This document shows, in pieces, positions 24,385 to 33,067 of a stretch of 47,861 bases of DNA (position 1 is the stretch's first letter; each line of letters begins with the position of its first letter). The position numbers and the translations under genes were made by a program. The notes under the pieces were generated by a model. That model was not told the DNA's origin. It saw only the letters and a list, made by a program, of their open reading frames with translations, and searched no databases. This DNA is from Clostridia bacterium (GTDB lineage Bacteria > Bacillota > Clostridia > UMGS1810): assembly GCA_017416845.1 (NCBI GenBank), contig JAFQBA010000035.1, forward strand, positions 1-47,861. Direction: 5' to 3'.

Positions 24385-25323
24385 TTAAGAACCGAAATCT
24401 TTTTCAAATTCCAAATAAGACTCTTTCACCTTGAAACCTGCTCTTTCATAAATTACAGCGGCACCCTTGTCATCCGATGCCCACTGCATCCATGCGTTTT
24501 TAAGACCTCTGTTTTTCATTTCGGTGAGCACTTCGTCAAGAATTACTCCGCCGATTCCAAGCCCTCTGCACGATGGCGAAACGCCAAAAGGTCCAAAGCG
24601 TTCGTCATTGCTTCCCGGGTCTTTGAATATGCAAGCGCCGAGAATTTTTCCGTCTTGTACAGCAATTTTTACGCGGTCAAAATCCATGTCACAGGCTCGG
24701 GATTTGTATTCCACGAGCCATGTTGGGCGCAGAAAATCATTTTCAAGCGTGAAAAGCTTTGTAATGTATTTATCGGTAAGACTTATAACCTCTATTCCCA
24801 TGTCCTTGAGCTTTTTTCTTTTTTGCTCCACTCCCTGATCTGTTTTGTATTCCGAAAGATCTAAAATCATGGAGATTGAACGTTTTTCACTGTAACCTCT
24901 GCGTCTGAATAGTTCAACGTTTTCCGGTGTGTGGTTTTCATCCACACCCTGAACAAAATATGTCGGATAATATCCGGTATTTATTACGGTTTTGCCGTTT
25001 TCAATGAGATACTTTTCGCCTTTCTCCAAAAGTGCGTCACCAACTCCGGTGGCATCACGGTCAAAGGCAAAGCCTGCAAACCAGCCTTTTTCTTTTTCTA
25101 TGGGAGCATCGGCGCAAATTGGAACTTTACGGTAAATCGCATTAACAAAGCCTGCAATTTTGCCGTTTTCTTCGGCAACAAAAAAGCCTTTTGGATCAAA
25201 GTTGGGGTCCATGAAAATTTTGTTTACGAAAAGTTTTCGGTCAATCACAAGATAGGGCAGTGCTTTTTTCCATAAAGCTATAATATCATTCATGTCGGCA
25301 CCTGTGCCGTTTCTGATTATCAT
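24385..25323 (-). CDS. double-domain GNAT N-acetyltransferase
   Basis: The 312-residue product contains two GNAT folds. The N-terminal one has a degenerate acetyl-CoA site (FAFDRDATGVGDALLEKGEKYL, about 85-107). The C-terminal one has the canonical motif A in VSPSCRGLGIGGVILDEVL (about 245-265), followed by AGFKVKESYLEFEK. Acetyl-CoA-dependent acetylation of a small amine or sugar amine is expected; the acceptor is unknown. It begins 31 bases after the SIS-domain gene stop on the same strand, so it is probably the last gene of the HexNAc operon, which makes an amino-sugar acceptor plausible. GGAAGTG supports the start. Confidence 0.88.
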   Translation of the reverse strand: MIIRNGTGADMNDIIALWKKALPYLVIDRKLFVNKIFMDPNFDPKGFFVAEENGKIAGFVNAIYRKVPICADAPIEKEKGWFAGFAFDRDATGVGDALLEKGEKYLIENGKTVINTGYYPTYFVQGVDENHTPENVELFRRRGYSEKRSISMILDLSEYKTDQGVEQKRKKLKDMGIEVISLTDKYITKLFTLENDFLRPTWLVEYKSRACDMDFDRVKIAVQDGKILGACIFKDPGSNDERFGPFGVSPSCRGLGIGGVILDEVLTEMKNRGLKNAWMQWASDDKGAAVIYERAGFKVKESYLEFEKDFGS

Positions 25324-25354
25324 ACCATCACTTCCTTTCAGAAATCTATGAGGT

Positions 25355-27052
25355 TTAAATATTATTACAGATTTCGCCCTGTTCTTCTTTTATTCTATCG
25401 ATGGTTTCTTTTACAACCGCTTCATTCTTTCCTTGGAATTCCTGAAGGAGCTTTGTGTAAAAAAGCTCATTTGCCGCTTCTTCATAAGATACTCCGGTAA
25501 GTTCGGAAATAATTCTTATGCTTCGGTCAATAAGCTTTTTATTTGAAATTCCGAGATACACCATGAAGTTTCCGTATATTCTTCCCATGCGTGCCATTGT
25601 CCCCGTAGAAATGGTGTTTATGGCAAGTTTCATGGAAAGATGCTCAAAGATACAAAGCTGTGTTTTAACAGCAACGCATTCGTCTGATTTCAGACAGAAT
25701 GCTGATTGGGATTTGTATCTTTCGGCACATTCGTAAAAGCTTTCGGGAATATATCTTTCGTATCCTATCCACATAGCAAGACTTTCGCCGTTTTCTCTGT
25801 CTTCCATAGGTTCCGAACCAATGGTAAAGCTACAAAGAGCCTCGGCATCAATAGGGGGGATTTTGTCTATGTCTTTTTTGGGCAGACCAAGATTTTGGTA
25901 ATCTTTTGTTGTCCACTCAATGCAGCGGGGAGCCCTTTTCAGAGCACTTTCCCAAGCCTCTTTTGTTGAAAGAGAAGGGTTTTTGACAAATGCCCACGAA
26001 GATGGGAGATCCGGTCTGTCCGAGGGTTTGAAGGCAGGCGTTGAAAATGTGGGGCAACGTTCTGTTGTGTCGGTGAGAATGTCTAAAACATAATCATCGG
26101 CAAAGTAGGTCACCGTACCGCCTTTTTCATACACTGCCTGCTCTTTTTCTATGAAATCAGACATCTTTTTGACTGTTGTTTCATTTTCTAAAGATGCAAT
26201 CATGGCCTTAAATCCCGATATGAGATTTTCTTTTTTGTTTGAAATGTCTTTTGACAAAAGCAGGCAAAGCACAAGCTCCAGAGCAGAGAGGATAACTGCC
26301 TGTTCAATTGATGATGATTGCATTCTTGTGGAGCCTGTTACTGCCATTGCACCGCATGGCATATAGATACAATCTGTGTTTTTGTTGTTAAACACATCGG
26401 CGGCACGTTTGAGTTTTGGCGTAACGCTTTCGGGATTGGTACACACAACCATCCACACCTTTGCCCCTCGGTCGAGAGCTTCTTTGGCAGAACCCAAAAT
26501 ACAGGTGGTTTCGCCCGTTGCGGTAACACCCACAAAAAGGTCGTTTTCATCAACCCCGAAGTCATCAACCTGCTTTTTGCCCATGGATATGTAGTCTTCA
26601 AAGGATTCAAGGGCACGGATTATGGCATAATCACCCCCTGCCATAAGGGACAAAACGGAATTTTCATACTCTGAAATCAGACTGTTTTCTCTCGAGAGGA
26701 TTTGAACGGCTTCTCTCCATGAAGCTTCCACACGGCTGTTTAATCTTCCCGACGAACCGCATCCGGAGAGAATGATTCTCCCTCCGGATTTTATTGTGTT
26801 TAATATCTCTTGGGTAAATTTGTCAAAGACATCGGAGTTTAAAGTGTTTGCATAAAGTGAGCAAAGCTTTTTGTCTGCACTCACAAGCATTTTCACGCCG
26901 CTGCCGGTGTCTTTTCTGAAAGTCTCACCGAGGGTTTTGGTTAGAGGATTTTGCTGTTCGGCTTCAACAAATCCCAGCATATATTCCTTTTCGTTTTCCA
27001 AAAAGTCATTGGCGCATTTTTTTGCTTCCGAACGGAGTTTTTCTGTATTCAT
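25355..27052 (-). CDS. double-SIS sugar-phosphate protein, MurQ/GCKR-like
   Basis: The 565-residue product has SIS (sugar isomerase) motifs like those of N-acetylmuramate-6-phosphate etherase and the glucokinase regulatory protein: SGCGSSGR at about 97-103 (MurQ has GAGTSGR), GVTATGETTCILG (MurQ GxTASGRTP) and AVTGSTRMQSSSIEQAVI (MurQ TGSTRLKAGTA). It is nearly twice the length of MurQ (about 300), like GCKR, with a second half retaining ISTGTMARMG. If it is an etherase, it would make GlcNAc-6-phosphate for the NagA two genes upstream. The ATG at 27052 shares one base with the GH20 stop codon, so translation is coupled. Exact activity is uncertain. Confidence 0.75.
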   Translation of the reverse strand: MNTEKLRSEAKKCANDFLENEKEYMLGFVEAEQQNPLTKTLGETFRKDTGSGVKMLVSADKKLCSLYANTLNSDVFDKFTQEILNTIKSGGRIILSGCGSSGRLNSRVEASWREAVQILSRENSLISEYENSVLSLMAGGDYAIIRALESFEDYISMGKKQVDDFGVDENDLFVGVTATGETTCILGSAKEALDRGAKVWMVVCTNPESVTPKLKRAADVFNNKNTDCIYMPCGAMAVTGSTRMQSSSIEQAVILSALELVLCLLLSKDISNKKENLISGFKAMIASLENETTVKKMSDFIEKEQAVYEKGGTVTYFADDYVLDILTDTTERCPTFSTPAFKPSDRPDLPSSWAFVKNPSLSTKEAWESALKRAPRCIEWTTKDYQNLGLPKKDIDKIPPIDAEALCSFTIGSEPMEDRENGESLAMWIGYERYIPESFYECAERYKSQSAFCLKSDECVAVKTQLCIFEHLSMKLAINTISTGTMARMGRIYGNFMVYLGISNKKLIDRSIRIISELTGVSYEEAANELFYTKLLQEFQGKNEAVVKETIDRIKEEQGEICNNI

Positions 27053-28839
27053 CAATACATCTCCTCAATTTCGTCTCTTCTTGCTTTGATAAGTCCGAGA
27101 GAAACTTCTACACCGTTTTCAAAGTTTCTGTTTTTCCAAAGAGCAACGTGTTCTTCCATAATAGAATCAATTTCCGCAAGGAAGTTCTTTTTCTCTTCCG
27201 GAGAAATTGCTTTTTCAATTTTAAGAATTGCAATTCTTGCACCCATCTTAATCATACGGCAGGTGAGAAGAACTTCTTTTTTGAGTGTGGGTTCAAAGTC
27301 GATTTTTTCAAATCTTTTCTGAATTGATTCAACATAACCGATAACATTTTCAAAGTCAAATGTGTCGGTGAATCTGTCAAAGTCATAAACCGGGAATGGG
27401 TTTATTATGGTGTTGTAGAGAATGTTTGAGTCGAGCTTTGAGAAAATGGCAACGGTTGAAAGTGTCATGCCGTGAACCTTGTGAGGTTCAAGATGATAGT
27501 ATTTTCCGAGACGGTAAAGCTCTTCGGTAACACCCTTTGCACCAAAAATATTTTTATCAAGATAATCGAATGCACCAAAGCGGAATTCGTGTTTGAAATT
27601 CTGTCTGTCCTGAGGTGCGCCTGCATTCCATGCATACTGACCTGCCATAGCCATTGGGAAGTAGCTGTTAACCCAGTGCTGCATGTGACCATCTGTGGGC
27701 ATACCCCAGTCGGTAATCATATAGCCCATTGCACCGTATTTTTTGCCAAGTTCTGCCGCAGTACGGTTGTTAAATTCCATAACTCCGGTTCTTGATGTGA
27801 TGCATTCCCATTCGGCAGTTCCCGGTGCAACATAGAATCTTGCGCCTGCCTCTGCGAGTGTGCGGCATCTGTTTTCCATAAACTGAGTTGAAATAATACC
27901 GTAGCCCCATTCAACAGCAATGGCATTCTGGGGGAATTTTTTAAAGGATTCGGGGTTAGAAATAATCATATCATCCCAATACATAACCTCCTTGCCGTAT
28001 TTTGCACAAAGGTCATTGATTTTGTGGAGATAATCTGCAAAAACAGAATCCATACCATATTTTTCGCAAGCCTCTTTTGTCTGACCGAGACCCAGGCCGT
28101 AGGCTTCGTCAAGACCAACATGGGCATATTTTGATCTGAAGTGCGGGAAAAGTGAAGCGTAGATTTTGTCCATAAGCTCAATTGAACCCTCGTCAAGGGG
28201 ATTGAGTGTTCCGGTTTGTTTTCCGTCGTTCATAATTGCAAGATGTTCAAGCTCGGGCTTTTTAAGCCAATGAGCCATGTGACCGAGGCTGTTCTGATTT
28301 GGTACAAGGTCAATGAATCTTTCTGCGCAGTATTCATCGAGGATGTCAAGGTCTTCGGGGGTGAGGCAGTCGATGCCTTTTGTGTATTCGGGGAAGGCTT
28401 CAAATTTGTAGCAGAAGCTGTCCATGTAGAGCTGGAATTCGTTGTATTTCAAATCTGTGAGAGTGTCTATTAGGTCTTTAAGAAAATCGAGGGTAGGTAT
28501 TTTTGAACGGCTGATATCGAGCATGTAACTACGGCGTTCAAAGTCGGGCTTGTCTTCAATTTCGCATATAGGAAGAAAATCCTCAGAATTTATGCAGAGC
28601 TGTCGAAGCGAGGTTAATGCTCTGTATGTACCCTCATCGCAGGATGAGAAAATGCTTACACTGTTTTTGTCGATGACAAGCTTATATTCTTCCTTTGCAA
28701 AGCAGGGTGAAGAAATAAAGTTAATGTCAAAATCCTTTGCCGCTCTGTAAAAATCAAGAACAGAATTTTTTGTGTCAAAGGGTTTTACGTTGGATTTTTC
28801 GTCTGAAATTTTTTGTGAAACAGGAATAGGATAAATCAT
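27052..28839 (-). CDS. GH20-type beta-N-acetylhexosaminidase
   Basis: Predicted to release terminal beta-linked GlcNAc or GalNAc. The 595-residue product has an N-terminal alpha/beta domain (1-95), then a TIM barrel beginning RRSYMLDISRSKIPT, with NSLGHMAHW and the GH20 catalytic Asp-Glu pair Asp244-Glu245 in HVGLDEAYGLGLG. WDDMI and ITDWG motifs follow. It lacks a signal peptide, so it acts on imported oligosaccharides in the cytosol. It lies 63 bases after nagA and is coupled to the SIS gene. AAGGAG precedes the ATG. Confidence 0.88.
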   Translation of the reverse strand: MIYPIPVSQKISDEKSNVKPFDTKNSVLDFYRAAKDFDINFISSPCFAKEEYKLVIDKNSVSIFSSCDEGTYRALTSLRQLCINSEDFLPICEIEDKPDFERRSYMLDISRSKIPTLDFLKDLIDTLTDLKYNEFQLYMDSFCYKFEAFPEYTKGIDCLTPEDLDILDEYCAERFIDLVPNQNSLGHMAHWLKKPELEHLAIMNDGKQTGTLNPLDEGSIELMDKIYASLFPHFRSKYAHVGLDEAYGLGLGQTKEACEKYGMDSVFADYLHKINDLCAKYGKEVMYWDDMIISNPESFKKFPQNAIAVEWGYGIISTQFMENRCRTLAEAGARFYVAPGTAEWECITSRTGVMEFNNRTAAELGKKYGAMGYMITDWGMPTDGHMQHWVNSYFPMAMAGQYAWNAGAPQDRQNFKHEFRFGAFDYLDKNIFGAKGVTEELYRLGKYYHLEPHKVHGMTLSTVAIFSKLDSNILYNTIINPFPVYDFDRFTDTFDFENVIGYVESIQKRFEKIDFEPTLKKEVLLTCRMIKMGARIAILKIEKAISPEEKKNFLAEIDSIMEEHVALWKNRNFENGVEVSLGLIKARRDEIEEMY

Positions 28840-28902
28840 TTTTTGTTCTCCTTTTAATATTTAAATTTACTAATTAAAATTATACTTAAGATTTTTTTGT
28901 TG

Positions 28903-30039
28903 TCAATATATTTTTGTGCCGTTTACAAATGTGGCTTTCACATCAAGACTTTTATCCAAAAGTGCAAAGTCGGCATATTTTCCAACTTCGATGCTGCCGT
29001 ATTCTTTGTCTGTAAAAATTTCTCTTGCAGGGTTCAGGGATACTGCTTTTGATATTTCCCAAAGAGGAATACCGATGGAGTTGAGATTTTTAACTGCCAT
29101 ATGCATTGAACCACCGCTTCCGCATACAGTGCCTTCTTGAGTGACAAACACTCCGTCACGGTAATAGAGAGTTCTTCCGTTTTCGTGTATGGGTTCATCG
29201 GTTTCAATGCCGGCATATCTTACAGCATCGCTGACGGCAACAAAATGGTTAGGTCCTTTGAGTTTGTGTATTATTTGAACAACAGGCGGCAGAACGTGAT
29301 AAAAATCACATATTACTTCGCAGGTCACTCTGTCGTCATTGAATGCGGCGCCAAGCATTCCGGGACTTCGATGAGCAAGGGGTGGACATACATTGAAAGT
29401 GTGTGTCACATGGCTAACACCTGCGTCAATTGCTTCTTGCATAACTTCATATGATGTGTCGCAGTGACCTGCAGACACCCTTACGCCAAGCTCTGTTGCT
29501 CTTTTTATCACTTCGAAAGCATTTTCAAGTTCGGGGGCAAGGGTTATAATTTTCAGCATTCCATTGCAGACATCATACATTCTGTTAAACAATTCAACCT
29601 GAGGTTTTGCGAGATATTCCAAAGGCATACCGCCTCGTTTTTCGGGGTTGAGAAATGGACCCTCGGCATGGATTCCCAAAATTTTTGTGTGGAGGGAGGT
29701 GTCTGATGCAAAAGAGCAAATGTTTTTTGCACATTGCTCAAAAAGATCAATGGGTCTTGATGAAAAACCTGCCGCAACTGCGGTTATTCCCTTTTTTGCA
29801 AAACAATCACACAGCACTCCAAAGTCGCAATCCGGGTCTTCAAAACGTTGCATACAGGCTCCGTGAGTGTGAATATCTATAAATCCCGGAAACAAATAGT
29901 TTTCTTCGGCATCGAATACGTCCGTATCTTTTTTTGGATTTATGAAATCAGAAACTTCCGCAATTTTTCCGTTGTTTATGCGAATATCCTTTTTTTCAAC
30001 GCTTTTATCAAGAACGGTCAGTGCGTTTTTTATTATCAT
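28903..30039 (-). CDS. nagA: N-acetylglucosamine-6-phosphate deacetylase
   Basis: Converts GlcNAc-6-phosphate to glucosamine-6-phosphate and acetate (EC 3.5.1.25). The 378-residue amidohydrolase has the metal motif GFIDIHTHGA with His57 and His59, the Glu of GIHAEGPFLNP, SAGHCDTS, the His of THTFNVCPPLAHR, and the catalytic Asp in AVSDAVRYAG. The C-terminal SLNPARE and GKYADFALLD complete the family pattern. Its start overlaps the stop of the upstream unknown gene by 4 bases, indicating translational coupling. nagB is not in the window. Confidence 0.95.
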   Translation of the reverse strand: MIIKNALTVLDKSVEKKDIRINNGKIAEVSDFINPKKDTDVFDAEENYLFPGFIDIHTHGACMQRFEDPDCDFGVLCDCFAKKGITAVAAGFSSRPIDLFEQCAKNICSFASDTSLHTKILGIHAEGPFLNPEKRGGMPLEYLAKPQVELFNRMYDVCNGMLKIITLAPELENAFEVIKRATELGVRVSAGHCDTSYEVMQEAIDAGVSHVTHTFNVCPPLAHRSPGMLGAAFNDDRVTCEVICDFYHVLPPVVQIIHKLKGPNHFVAVSDAVRYAGIETDEPIHENGRTLYYRDGVFVTQEGTVCGSGGSMHMAVKNLNSIGIPLWEISKAVSLNPAREIFTDKEYGSIEVGKYADFALLDKSLDVKATFVNGTKIY

Positions 30040-32126
30040 ATATTGTTTTCCTCCAATGTCACATCAAACACGCTGATGCCCAGAGGCGGAAGCTTTGCAA
30101 GGAATCCGTAGGGAATGCCGTCATATTTCATGCCGATTTTCATATTTTCTGCCGCAGCTCCGTCAAATTTTGTTTCGTTGGGGTCGGGAGGAAAAACAAA
30201 TCTTGGTGGCATAACCGGGAATTTTCCGCTGCAGTCCACTGCTATTATTGGTTTTTTGCACATAACCTCATAATTTTTGTAATTGTTCAGATGATTTATT
30301 ACATACATTCTGTATTTTCCGTTTTCAAGAAGCACCGGCAGAATGGTTGTTTCACAGGTAAACAAGGGGTCGCTTACTTTGTTTATGAGGTAAGCAAGAG
30401 CTTTATAGAAGGCATCGGAGCATTCATTAAAGGGCATCTGAACCGTGAAAAACGGAGGATCAAACCAATCGTGGGGATTGCCGGGGGTTTGCCGGGGTTG
30501 TTTGCTTTGTGCCATGATTTCTTTCAAAGCATCAATGTGAGTTTCTTTGTCGGAGATGCCGAATGCAAAAGCTTCAAGCTTGTAGCCGCCATTTTCATCG
30601 CCAATACAAATGTCTGGAGTTATGTTGTTGTCTTTGCAGTAGCCCATTTTTGCTGTGCAGATTACAACACCTTTGTTATATGCCAAAACGGCTTCCTTTT
30701 CGCCTGGAGCTATAAGGTCAAAGTTAGGAACAAAAATTGCACCGTGAACAGTTGAAAGTTCTTCAATTCGCACAGCTTCTCCCGTGGAGGCATTGCGTTT
30801 TTGAGCTTCAAAAAATTGTTTGTGCACGGAGGGACGTCTGTCTTTTATGAAGTGGTCAAGATGGGCGTAATGGCCTGCATCTGACCATATGAGGGACGGT
30901 GCGTTTATGTCGGTGGGTTTTGCACCGTATGCAAGGTCTGCTCTTTCCATAACCCAGTTCCATTCGTCTTTGGTTATGCCGTCACCGAGAGTTACCATAT
31001 ATCCGTCTGAAGAGTGTTTGTATTCGCCATTGTGCTTTGTATACATATTGGCAAGATAATACATATCCTTTTCAAGACGGGTGGGTATATGATGAATGGT
31101 ATCCCAGCCTTCGGTGCAGTCCTTTACACCAAGAAGTGTGTACAATTCTCTGTCGGGATTGAAAACGTGCATCATCTGCGCCATTGACATATATTGCTGG
31201 AAAAGATAGCCTCTGCATCCGAGAAGCTCCCCTGCGGTAGGCGATGTTTCTGCAATGAAATAGTCTGTGCCCGATTCATAGAAAACTCTGTAGTCTATGC
31301 CGTAGCGGTAAAGTGCTTCAAAGGGGTCGGCACACCAGGCGTTATTTATCATAACTTTTTTTCCTATGGCATGAAGTGCTCCTGCAACCTTTGTCCAGAA
31401 CTTTTTCCATCTCCACACATAAAATTCTATCCATTCACGGCGAAGCTTTCCCCATATAAACTTTTGACGTGCTTCAATGTCCGACTGCTCATCAAAGCCA
31501 AGACGTGATGTAATTTCGTCGGGATATGTTACGTTTGAATGAGTTTTGAACTGATCAAGCATATCGGTTGAAAAATCACCGTTGGATATTGAATATCCGG
31601 GAGGGCAGAAGCAGTCGGAAACGTGAAGTCCCGAAAAACCGTAGTCTGTTACGCATTTTACTACTTTATCAACAAAAAAGTCTTCATAATATGTACCATC
31701 TTTAAAGCGTTTGAGAACATTGAGCTTCATTCTGCCGTTAACACCATATGAAAGAAGCTCCATATGGTCCGATTGCCATTCGTAGTGACGTGAGTTTTCA
31801 AGATATACTCCGTCAACACCCACAAAGACTTCAATACCGTGCTTTGAAAGATTACCGACCAGCTCACGAAGATTATAGTTTGTCCAGGGCTGACGCTCAC
31901 GGAATTCGTTTCTCGGTGAGCCAAAATATGAACAGAAGTCAATGTGAAAAGTAAACTCTTTGTCCATGTTTTCGTGCTGATTGATAATATCGGGATGAAA
32001 AATAAATAACGACATGGCTTTGGGGATGAAGCCCGTATCTTCAAGATATTCGCTTACACCACGGTCGGGTTTATCTCTGTCAAAACCGATAAGAGGTGTC
32101 CATATCATATGGTTTTTCTTATCCAT
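30036..32126 (-). CDS. putative glycoside hydrolase, unknown family
   Basis: The 696-residue cytosolic product is the first gene of the HexNAc operon. Its N-terminal two thirds look like a TIM barrel: strand-like segments such as IEVFVGVDGVYLEN, GFSGLHVSDCFC, KKVMINNAWCADP and TDYFIAETSP alternate with helices. Acidic residues at strand ends (Asp of HVSD, Glu of FIAET) could be catalytic. The C-terminal third has shorter beta strands (VVICTAKMGY, MYVINHLNNY, GISVFDVTL), like the accessory domains of beta-galactosidase-type enzymes. I cannot place it in a named family. Its operon position with NagA and GH20 suggests an enzyme acting on HexNAc-containing oligosaccharides. AAGGAGG supports the start. 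Confidence 0.65.
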   Translation of the reverse strand: MDKKNHMIWTPLIGFDRDKPDRGVSEYLEDTGFIPKAMSLFIFHPDIINQHENMDKEFTFHIDFCSYFGSPRNEFRERQPWTNYNLRELVGNLSKHGIEVFVGVDGVYLENSRHYEWQSDHMELLSYGVNGRMKLNVLKRFKDGTYYEDFFVDKVVKCVTDYGFSGLHVSDCFCPPGYSISNGDFSTDMLDQFKTHSNVTYPDEITSRLGFDEQSDIEARQKFIWGKLRREWIEFYVWRWKKFWTKVAGALHAIGKKVMINNAWCADPFEALYRYGIDYRVFYESGTDYFIAETSPTAGELLGCRGYLFQQYMSMAQMMHVFNPDRELYTLLGVKDCTEGWDTIHHIPTRLEKDMYYLANMYTKHNGEYKHSSDGYMVTLGDGITKDEWNWVMERADLAYGAKPTDINAPSLIWSDAGHYAHLDHFIKDRRPSVHKQFFEAQKRNASTGEAVRIEELSTVHGAIFVPNFDLIAPGEKEAVLAYNKGVVICTAKMGYCKDNNITPDICIGDENGGYKLEAFAFGISDKETHIDALKEIMAQSKQPRQTPGNPHDWFDPPFFTVQMPFNECSDAFYKALAYLINKVSDPLFTCETTILPVLLENGKYRMYVINHLNNYKNYEVMCKKPIIAVDCSGKFPVMPPRFVFPPDPNETKFDGAAAENMKIGMKYDGIPYGFLAKLPPLGISVFDVTLEENNI

Positions 32127-32201
32127 GAAATTCCTCCTTTTTGTTATAAATATTAATTTTTAAACATTAATAACTTTTTTATATAATATCTTGTGTTTCT
32201 C

Positions 32202-32229
32202 ATTATATCAAATATGTTGACAATGTAAA
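32202..32229 (-). promoter_or_regulatory. promoter of HexNAc operon
   Basis: Minus-strand TTTACA (32229-32224), 16-base spacer, TATAAT (32207-32202). Its -35 box lies beside the -35 box of the divergent AraC promoter, so the two overlap. Confidence 0.6.
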
Positions 32230-32245
32230 TAGAAAATTATATAAT
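32217..32245 (+). promoter_or_regulatory. consensus promoter of AraC regulator gene
   Basis: TTGACA (32217-32222), 17-base spacer, TATAAT (32240-32245): exact consensus. It overlaps the divergent operon promoter, so polymerase or regulator binding on one side should affect the other. Confidence 0.8.
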
Positions 32246-32278
32246 AAAAAATATAATATTTTATCATGGGTGATGACA

Positions 32279-33025
32279 ATGAGACTGGCGTCATGGGCAA
32301 AGGTATACAGGACAAAATTTGAAGTTGAGAGAAATATGGAAAAAGAACATCTTCTTGTGCTTGTTAAATCGGGAAGCTTTTATCTGGAATCAGCAAGCGG
32401 GAAATGCACTGTAAACGCTGGCGAGGCGGCTATTTTTTATCCCAATGAAAAATTTTATCGTCGTGTAAAAGAACCGATAACCATGTATCTTTTCAGGTTT
32501 CACACCAAAAAGCAGTTCAGACATGAACCTAAAATAGTTTTTAAAAACAAAGAAAGAATCCAATCAACTCTTAATTTGCTTGAAACACTGGATAACAAGC
32601 TTTATCATGATGATTTTTCGTTAAGGGAGTCGCTTTTCAATGACATTATCACTCAATATATTCTTGAAAGCGAAGCAGAAGATGTGTACACCACCGATCC
32701 GGATCCGCTCATTGCAAAGGCAAAGCTTATTTTTGAGCAATATCTCCACGAAAAAACTCCTCTGACCGATACGGCAGAGAAGCTCGGGATTTCATATGTT
32801 CATTTTATCCGTCGGTTTAAGCAAAGCACCGGAGTTACCCCCGGTGAATATCTCACCAAAATCCGTCTTGAAAGAGCCAAAATCTTTTTGGCGCAAAATG
32901 ACATGATGATAAAGGAAATTGCTCCCCGCTGCGGCTTTGAAAATGAATATTATTTCAGCAATGTATTTAAAAAATATACGGGAATGACGCCGACTGCATT
33001 TCGCAAAAAGGTTGTAACTATATAA
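32279..33025 (+). CDS. AraC-family regulator, probably of HexNAc operon
   Basis: The 248-residue product has an N-terminal cupin-like ligand domain (SGSFYLESASGKCTVNAGEAAIFYP, about 30-60) and a C-terminal pair of helix-turn-helix motifs typical of AraC/XylS: LTDTAEKLGISYVHFIRRFKQSTG and IKEIAPRCGFENEYYFSNVFKKYTGMTP. Such proteins activate sugar genes when an effector binds. It is divergent from the operon that starts at 32126, its probable target. The start at 32279 is chosen because GGGTGA precedes it; GTG 32270 and ATG 32273 are alternatives. Confidence 0.9.
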   Translation: MRLASWAKVYRTKFEVERNMEKEHLLVLVKSGSFYLESASGKCTVNAGEAAIFYPNEKFYRRVKEPITMYLFRFHTKKQFRHEPKIVFKNKERIQSTLNLLETLDNKLYHDDFSLRESLFNDIITQYILESEAEDVYTTDPDPLIAKAKLIFEQYLHEKTPLTDTAEKLGISYVHFIRRFKQSTGVTPGEYLTKIRLERAKIFLAQNDMMIKEIAPRCGFENEYYFSNVFKKYTGMTPTAFRKKVVTI

Positions 33026-33067
33026 AAAGCCCGACTTATTGTATTTGTTTGACTCCGACCCAAACAA

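Noticed and set aside
24370..24864. 164-residue plus-strand frame
   Set aside because: Antisense to the GNAT gene; no start signal and no family resemblance.
30021..30755. 244-residue plus-strand frame
   Set aside because: Antisense shadow of the 30036-32126 gene, with Phe/Cys-rich composition and no ribosome binding site.
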